DNA from: Paracnuella aquatica
GTDB lineage: Bacteria; Bacteroidota; Bacteroidia; Chitinophagales; Chitinophagaceae
Reading direction: 5' to 3'
Length of the DNA stretch: 64,000 nucleotides
NCBI RefSeq assembly: GCF_003332885.2
Contig: NZ_QOWJ01000005.1
Coordinates: 186,001 to 250,000 of the forward strand
Below, piece after piece: positions 59,957 to 64,000 of this stretch. Below the pieces are notes generated by a model that was not told the origin of the DNA, searched no databases, and was given only the letters and a program-made list of their open reading frames with translations. A program made the translations under genes and the position numbers. Each line of letters starts with the position of its first letter. Within the stretch, counting starts at the first letter, position 1.

Positions 59957-60403
59957 TTATTCGGCTACCACTTCAAAGTCAACTTCGGCAGTGTTGCCGT
60001 TGCCAAAATCTACGGTGGCTTTATAAGCACCCAGCTCTTTTACTTCATCGGGAAGGCTGATTTTGCGGCGGTCGATCTCGTAACCTTTCTGGTCGCGGAT
60101 GGCACGGCTGATTTGCAGTGCGGTAACGCTACCAAAGATTTTGCCGCTAGTGCCGGTCTTGGCGCCCACTTTCACGGGAGCTTCCTGCAGTTTGGCAATT
60201 ACGCTGTTGATCTGTGCCAGCATTGCAGCTTCTTTCTTAGCGGCCACTTTCAGGCGCTCTTCCAGTTGCTTGCGGTTGGAGGGAGAAGCCTCAACAGCAA
60301 AACCTTGCGGGATCAGGAAGTTACGGGCATAGCCGTTTTTTACCTTTACCAGTTCGTTTTTGCCGCCCAGGTTATCTACGTCTTTGATCAGGATAATATC
60401 CAT
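59957..60403 (-). CDS. rplI: 50S ribosomal protein bL9
   Basis: The 148-residue protein starts at 60403 (MDIILIKDVDNLGGKNELVK), the family's conserved N-terminus; a longer start at 60421 would add six residues. The N-terminal domain ends in YARNFLIPQGFAVEAS, then a long helix and the C-terminal domain (KIFGSVTALQISRAI, ISLPDEVKELGAYKATVDF). It sits at the base of the L1 stalk region of the 50S subunit. It is the last gene of the rpsF-rpsR-rplI operon. Confidence 0.97.
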   Translation of the reverse strand: MDIILIKDVDNLGGKNELVKVKNGYARNFLIPQGFAVEASPSNRKQLEERLKVAAKKEAAMLAQINSVIAKLQEAPVKVGAKTGTSGKIFGSVTALQISRAIRDQKGYEIDRRKISLPDEVKELGAYKATVDFGNGNTAEVDFEVVAE

Positions 60404-60479
60404 GTTGTTTTGTTTTACCAATAGCTGTTAGGGCTACTGTCATCACCCACCTATTTGCAGGTGAATTAGGTTAAAGATT

Positions 60480-60746
60480 CTATTTCAGCAGGTCGGTCAC
60501 ATAAGGCAACAGTGCCATCTGGCGTGCCTTTTTGATGGCCTCACCTACCAGGCGCTGATACTTCAGCGAGTTGCCGGTAATGCGGCGGGGCAGCATTTTG
60601 CCTTGCTCGTTCAAAAATTTTTTCAGGAACTCTACATCTTTATAATCGATGTATTTGATTCCGTACTTTTTGAAACGGCAGAATTTTTTAGGGCGCTTTT
60701 CCTGCTTGATCGCTGTCAGGTACTTGATCTCATTAGGTCTAGCCAT
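60480..60746 (-). CDS. rpsR: 30S ribosomal protein bS18
   Basis: The 88-residue protein has the family core [40 protein letters not shown] and [10 protein letters not shown]. The N-terminus ([18 protein letters not shown]) retains one Cys, consistent with a protein that does not need the zinc-binding form. It pairs with bS6 on the platform of the 30S subunit. Its start overlaps the end of rpsF by 8 bp, indicating translational coupling. Confidence 0.97.
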   Translation of the reverse strand: MARPNEIKYLTAIKQEKRPKKFCRFKKYGIKYIDYKDVEFLKKFLNEQGKMLPRRITGNSLKYQRLVGEAIKKARQMALLPYVTDLLK

Positions 60747-61104
60747 TGTTTACCTCCGCTGCTTTTTCGGTTCCGGTAGGTACGCCACTTCTTTTCTTTT
60801 GGTTGTACTCGACGGCGTATTTATCGAGACGTGTTACCATGTGACGGAGTACGGACTCGTCACGCAGAAGCTGGATTTTCAGCTTCTCATTGAAGTCGGA
60901 TGGCGCAGTAAATTCCGCAACCCAGTACAAACCAGTGGTTTTTTTCTGGATTGGGTACGCCAGTGATTTCAGTCCCCAAGGATTTTCAGCAACGATCTGG
61001 CCGCCATTGTCGGTAACCAGAGTTGTGAATTTTTTCTGAGCGGCTTTGAACTCATCGTCGCTCAGAACAGGGGTAAAAATCACCATCAATTCGTAATTGT
61101 TCAT
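60739..61104 (-). CDS. rpsF: 30S ribosomal protein bS6
   Basis: The 121-residue protein has the ferredoxin-like bS6 fold: [40 protein letters not shown] and [21 protein letters not shown] charged tail ([20 protein letters not shown]) follows. It binds bS18, whose gene follows directly. The operon promoter is the exact -7 box at 61139-61146, giving a leader of about 30 nt. Confidence 0.97.
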   Translation of the reverse strand: MNNYELMVIFTPVLSDDEFKAAQKKFTTLVTDNGGQIVAENPWGLKSLAYPIQKKTTGLYWVAEFTAPSDFNEKLKIQLLRDESVLRHMVTRLDKYAVEYNQKKRSGVPTGTEKAAEVNNG

Positions 61105-61138
61105 GATCCCTGTTTAAGGTTTAAAAATTAAAGAGGCG

Positions 61139-61146
61139 CAAAGGTA
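61139..61146 (-). promoter_or_regulatory. -7 box TACCTTTG of the ribosomal operon
   Basis: An exact TAnnTTTG match on the minus strand lies 34 bp before the rpsF ATG. No -33 TTG is seen; strong ribosomal promoters of this phylum often have a weak -33. Confidence 0.6.
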
Positions 61147-61158
61147 GGGAAAAGTTGG

Positions 61159-61463
61159 TAGAGTCGGAAGTCCGAGGTCGGCAGTCGGAAGACGGGAAAG
61201 ACAGGAGTGACGGAAAAGAACGTAAAGAAGAGCAGAAATTAGTGGTGATTTCAGTTTAAAGCGTTGCGGAATCCAAAATGAAAAAGTGATTTTTGAAAAA
61301 TGCTGAAGAGTTTATTTAACAAGAAATACTATAAGCTGAGGTTGAAAACCAAAGGTTTTACAAGGTCAAACGGAAACGCGGATTAGAAAATCAAGACACA
61401 CCTTCATCTTTGTATTCTGCCTTTTGTCTTTCGACTTCCGACCTCGGACTTCCGACTCTACCG
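61159..61463. repeat. Gap-spanning inverted repeat of GTCGGAA heptamers
   Basis: Bases 61159-61181 are perfectly complementary to 61438-61460 (23 bp). The left side reads GTCGGAA, GTCCGAG, GTCGGCA, GTCGGAA, GACGGGA (61163-61197). The right reads TTTCGAC, TTCCGAC, CTCGGAC, TTCCGAC (about 61430-61457). The loop of about 256 nt has no recognisable content. Confidence 0.85.
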
Positions 61464-61479
61464 TCTTTGCCGTTTCCCG

Positions 61480-63183
61480 CTACTCACTTTCCCGCACGTC
61501 CATCACTTTCAGCTGCAGGCTGCGTTCGCCGTTCCATTCGTTCACGTCAATTTTAAATACCAGATCGAAGGGCTTGCCCGATTGCACCACCGGCCATTTT
61601 TCGGCCATGCCAAAGCCGATGCCAGTAATGGAAGTTCCATTTTGGCGGACCACAAAGCGGAGGTGGGCTTCTTTAACTACTTTACTATAGCCCGAGTTGG
61701 TGACGCGGCGGGCTACAAATGTGGGGTTCATATTGCCAGGGCCAAAGGGTTCCATCTGGCGGAGGATGTCGTAAAAAGGCCAGCGGATGTCTTTGAATTC
61801 GATTTCGGCATCCACTACAATTTCGGGTACCAGCAGTTCGGGGTGGATGGATGCTTCCACCACTTCTTCAAAGCGTTGGCAAAAAGCGTCCACATTGTCG
61901 GCATTCAGCGTCATGCCGGCGGCATAAAAATGGCCGCCATAGCCCAGCAGCAAGTCTTTACACTGATGGATCGCTTCGTACACATTAAAGCCTGCCACGC
62001 TACGTGCCGAGCCGGCTACGTATTCGCCGGATTGGGTTAGAATAATCGTCGGGCGGTAATAATGATCAATAAGCCGGGATGCCACGATGCCCACCACGCC
62101 TTTATGCCAGTGCGGCTGGTACAAAACGGTGCTTTTGCGTTTTGCCAATACCTCGTCGTTTTGAATCAATGCCAAAGCTTCTTCGGTAATGTTGGTGTCC
62201 GCTTCGCGGCGGTCCTTGTTGTCGGTGTGGAGTTGTTCGGCCCAGGTTGTAGCTTCTTCCAGGCTGGTAGCAACAAACATTTGCACGGCCTTTCGGGCAT
62301 CGTCCATGCGGCCGGCGGCATTTACCCGGGGCGCAATAATAAACACCAGGTTGTTGATGCCGAATTCGCCTTTGAATTCGCCCAGTATTGAAAGTGCCTT
62401 GATGCCGAAGTTGGGTGATTCGTTGGCTTTTTTCAATCCAAAGTGCGCCAGTATCCTGTTCTCGCCGGTAATGGGCACAATGTCAGCAGCAATGGCGGTA
62501 ACCACCAGGTCGAGGTATTCAAAAACTTCGGAGTCGGGGAGACGCAGCTGTTGCGCCAATGCCGTCATCAATTTAAACCCAACGCCACAGCCACACAGCT
62601 CTTTATAAGGATAGCGGCAGCCGTGCTGTTTTGGATTTAAAATGGCCACAGCCGGTGGCAATTCTTCATCGGGCAGGTGGTGGTCGCAAACGATAAAATC
62701 GATGCCTGCGGATGCTGCGTATTTAATAAGGTCCACCGACTTGATGCCGCAGTCGAGTGATATAATTAAGGTATAGCCGTTTTCCTTTGCAAAATCAATC
62801 CCGGCACGGCTTACGCCGTATCCCTCGCGATAGCGGTGGGGAATATAAAACTCGGTAGGGGCGTGCAGCTTTTTTAAAAACTGGAACATGCAGGCCACCG
62901 CGGTGGTACCGTCTACATCGTAGTCGCCAAACACCAGTATTTTTTCGCCCGACCCAAAAGCCCGCAAAATGCGGTCAACTGCCTTGTCCATGTCCTTCAT
63001 CAGGAACGGATCGTGCAGGCCTGAAAGCTCGGGACGGAAAAAGCTGCGGGCCCCATCAAATGTTTCTACGCCACGCTGCACCAATATGTCGCACAACACG
63101 GGGTGTATGCGCAGCTCCTGCTGCAAGGCTAATTTTTTAGCCTCCTCTGCCTGTTGTATGCGCCATCTTTTCTCTTTCAACAT
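61480..63183 (-). CDS. recJ: Single-stranded-DNA-specific exonuclease RecJ
   Basis: The 567-residue 5'-3' ssDNA exonuclease shows DHH-domain motifs: VFGDYDVDGTTA, SLDCGIKSVD and FIVCDHHLPDEELP (the DHH triad). The DHHA1 domain has LGYGGHFYAAGMTL, and the C-terminal OB fold includes the FGPGNMNPTFVARRV region. It works in recombination and mismatch repair, and with uvrA and rarA it adds to the repair genes of this window. The polyprenyl synthase gene lies 14 bp upstream on the same strand, so the two are probably co-transcribed. Confidence 0.96.
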   Translation of the reverse strand: MLKEKRWRIQQAEEAKKLALQQELRIHPVLCDILVQRGVETFDGARSFFRPELSGLHDPFLMKDMDKAVDRILRAFGSGEKILVFGDYDVDGTTAVACMFQFLKKLHAPTEFYIPHRYREGYGVSRAGIDFAKENGYTLIISLDCGIKSVDLIKYAASAGIDFIVCDHHLPDEELPPAVAILNPKQHGCRYPYKELCGCGVGFKLMTALAQQLRLPDSEVFEYLDLVVTAIAADIVPITGENRILAHFGLKKANESPNFGIKALSILGEFKGEFGINNLVFIIAPRVNAAGRMDDARKAVQMFVATSLEEATTWAEQLHTDNKDRREADTNITEEALALIQNDEVLAKRKSTVLYQPHWHKGVVGIVASRLIDHYYRPTIILTQSGEYVAGSARSVAGFNVYEAIHQCKDLLLGYGGHFYAAGMTLNADNVDAFCQRFEEVVEASIHPELLVPEIVVDAEIEFKDIRWPFYDILRQMEPFGPGNMNPTFVARRVTNSGYSKVVKEAHLRFVVRQNGTSITGIGFGMAEKWPVVQSGKPFDLVFKIDVNEWNGERSLQLKVMDVRESE

Positions 63184-63197
63184 CTTGTGTGGGTAGG

Positions 63198-64000
63198 TCA
63201 GTATTTACGGTCGGATATAAAACGAACCAGGTCTTCAAAACCATCCCGCACTTCGGAAGGCGGAAAATGGTGCAAAATATTCAGGGCGTCCCTTTTATAC
63301 CCTTCCATTTTTTCGATGGTATAATCAATGCCGCCGCTTTTGGTTACAATGTCAATTACCTTATCAACGCTTTTCTTCCGGGTATTCTCGTTTTTAATAA
63401 TATAGATCAGTTCCTTGCGGGTTTTTTTATCTACATTATTTAAGGTATAAATCAACGGCAGTGTTAGTTTTTTTTCTTTAATATCATTGCCGGTGGGCTT
63501 GCCAATGTTTTGCGCTGTATAATCAAAAAGATCGTCTTTTATTTGAAATGCCATACCTACGGCTTCGCCAAAGGTCCGCATTCTTTCCGCCACTTCATCA
63601 TCTCCGGTAGTGCTCCAGGCACCGGCAGCACATGCTGCCGCCAAAAGCGATGCAGTTTTGTTGCGAATGATTTCAAAATATACGGATTCTTCCAGGTTTA
63701 GTGTGCGGCTTTTTTCCATTTGCAACAGCTCACCTTCGCTCATGCGGCGCACCGCCTCGGAAAGCAGCTGCAAAATGCGGAAGTCGTTGTTATCCAATGA
63801 AAGCAGCAGGCCTTTTGCCAAAAGGTAATCGCCCACAAGCACCGACACTTTATTTTTCCAAAGCGCATATACTGAGAAAAAACCTCTACGTTCAGCCGCG
63901 TCATCCACCACATCATCGTGTACCAATGTGGCGGTGTGTAACAATTCAACCAATGAGGCAGCGCGGTAAGTAGATTCGTTGATGGTGCCGCACAGTTTGG
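63198..64000 (-). CDS. Polyprenyl synthetase family protein (partial, N-terminus outside)
   Basis: The frame is open to the window's right edge, so the N-terminal part is missing. The visible 267 residues show the first aspartate-rich motif LVHDDVVDDAAERRG, the KNKVSVLVGDYLLAKG block, and the second aspartate-rich motif FQIKDDLFDYTAQNIGKPTG. It is a trans-isoprenyl diphosphate synthase that extends FPP; in Bacteroidota such genes (octaprenyl/heptaprenyl types) feed quinone side chains. Chain length cannot be predicted from this part. It leads into recJ. Confidence 0.93.
   Translation of the reverse strand, partial: KLCGTINESTYRAASLVELLHTATLVHDDVVDDAAERRGFFSVYALWKNKVSVLVGDYLLAKGLLLSLDNNDFRILQLLSEAVRRMSEGELLQMEKSRTLNLEESVYFEIIRNKTASLLAAACAAGAWSTTGDDEVAERMRTFGEAVGMAFQIKDDLFDYTAQNIGKPTGNDIKEKKLTLPLIYTLNNVDKKTRKELIYIIKNENTRKKSVDKVIDIVTKSGGIDYTIEKMEGYKRDALNILHHFPPSEVRDGFEDLVRFISDRKY

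Larger units (their letters stand above)
61105..61479. other. 375-bp gap, operon promoter plus a long inverted repeat
   Basis: There is no gene. The ribosomal-operon promoter box is followed upstream by the period-7 element that spans 61159-61463, almost the entire gap up to the recJ stop codon at 61480. Confidence 0.6.

Noticed and set aside
1-64000. tRNA, rRNA, insertion sequence or phage genes
   Set aside because: The gaps were read for cloverleaf-type sequences, transposase-like frames and terminal repeats; nothing convincing was found.

Overview
The window looks like a chromosomal segment from a member of the Bacteroidota, most likely a Chitinophagaceae-type bacterium of mid GC content. 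Evidence: TTG-N20-TAnnTTTG promoters of the Bacteroidota sigma type, very few Shine-Dalgarno sequences, and typical families of this phylum (DUF5916 outer-membrane protein, head-GIN protein, propeller histidine kinase, glycine-rich RRM protein, the 'ligase-associated DNA damage response' gene set). No rRNA, tRNA, CRISPR array, insertion sequence, integrase or phage gene was recognised.

Layout. 0-7.3 kb: cell-envelope and signalling genes (acyltransferase-3, a 1024-residue propeller histidine kinase without a nearby response regulator, an OmpA-domain protein, an M14 metallopeptidase). 7.3-12.4 kb: an accessory-looking stretch of very small genes of unknown function around one FRG-domain protein. 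12.4-14.7 kb: a surE / small membrane protein / lpxB operon. 14.9-18.3 kb: a LexA/CI-like regulator with a candidate operator at its start, and a DUF5916 protein. 18.3-19.9 kb: the nuclease PdeM overlapping a histone-deacetylase-family gene by 4 bp. 20-22.9 kb: sugar epimerase, polyprenyl-type glycosyltransferase, OmpA lipoprotein. 23-33.6 kb: DUF3891, aspS, esterase lipoprotein, rarA, M28 peptidase, ModF-like ABC ATPase, ElaA, two exported proteins. 33.9-38 kb: uvrA and a Thr/Ala-rich secreted protein. 38.5-45.8 kb, all on the minus strand: a DUF2256 mini zinc finger, a metallo-beta-lactamase exonuclease, an ATP-dependent DNA ligase, a diheme cytochrome c and an Lhr-type helicase. 45.9-58 kb: a periplasmic-binding-like protein, guaA, a head-GIN protein, and the divergent pair pbpC / alpha-2-macroglobulin. 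58-64 kb: rhomboid protease, RRM protein, the rpsF-rpsR-rplI operon, recJ and a partial polyprenyl synthase.

DNA repair is a strong theme: uvrA, rarA, recJ, and all four members of the ligase-associated set, although PdeM lies about 19 kb from the helicase/ligase/exonuclease group, and a cytochrome gene sits inside that group.

The most unusual signal is non-coding. At least thirteen intergenic regions carry degenerate tandem repeats with a period of 7 (sometimes 8-9) nucleotides. Each locus uses its own word, and most also carry a complementary inverted run, so the whole gap can fold into one long hairpin. Two of the gaps (38.1-38.6 and 47.2-47.4 kb) share words with each other, as do two others (14.75 and 44.4 kb). 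This looks like a family of intergenic elements defined by architecture rather than by sequence, and I know of no description of it for this group.
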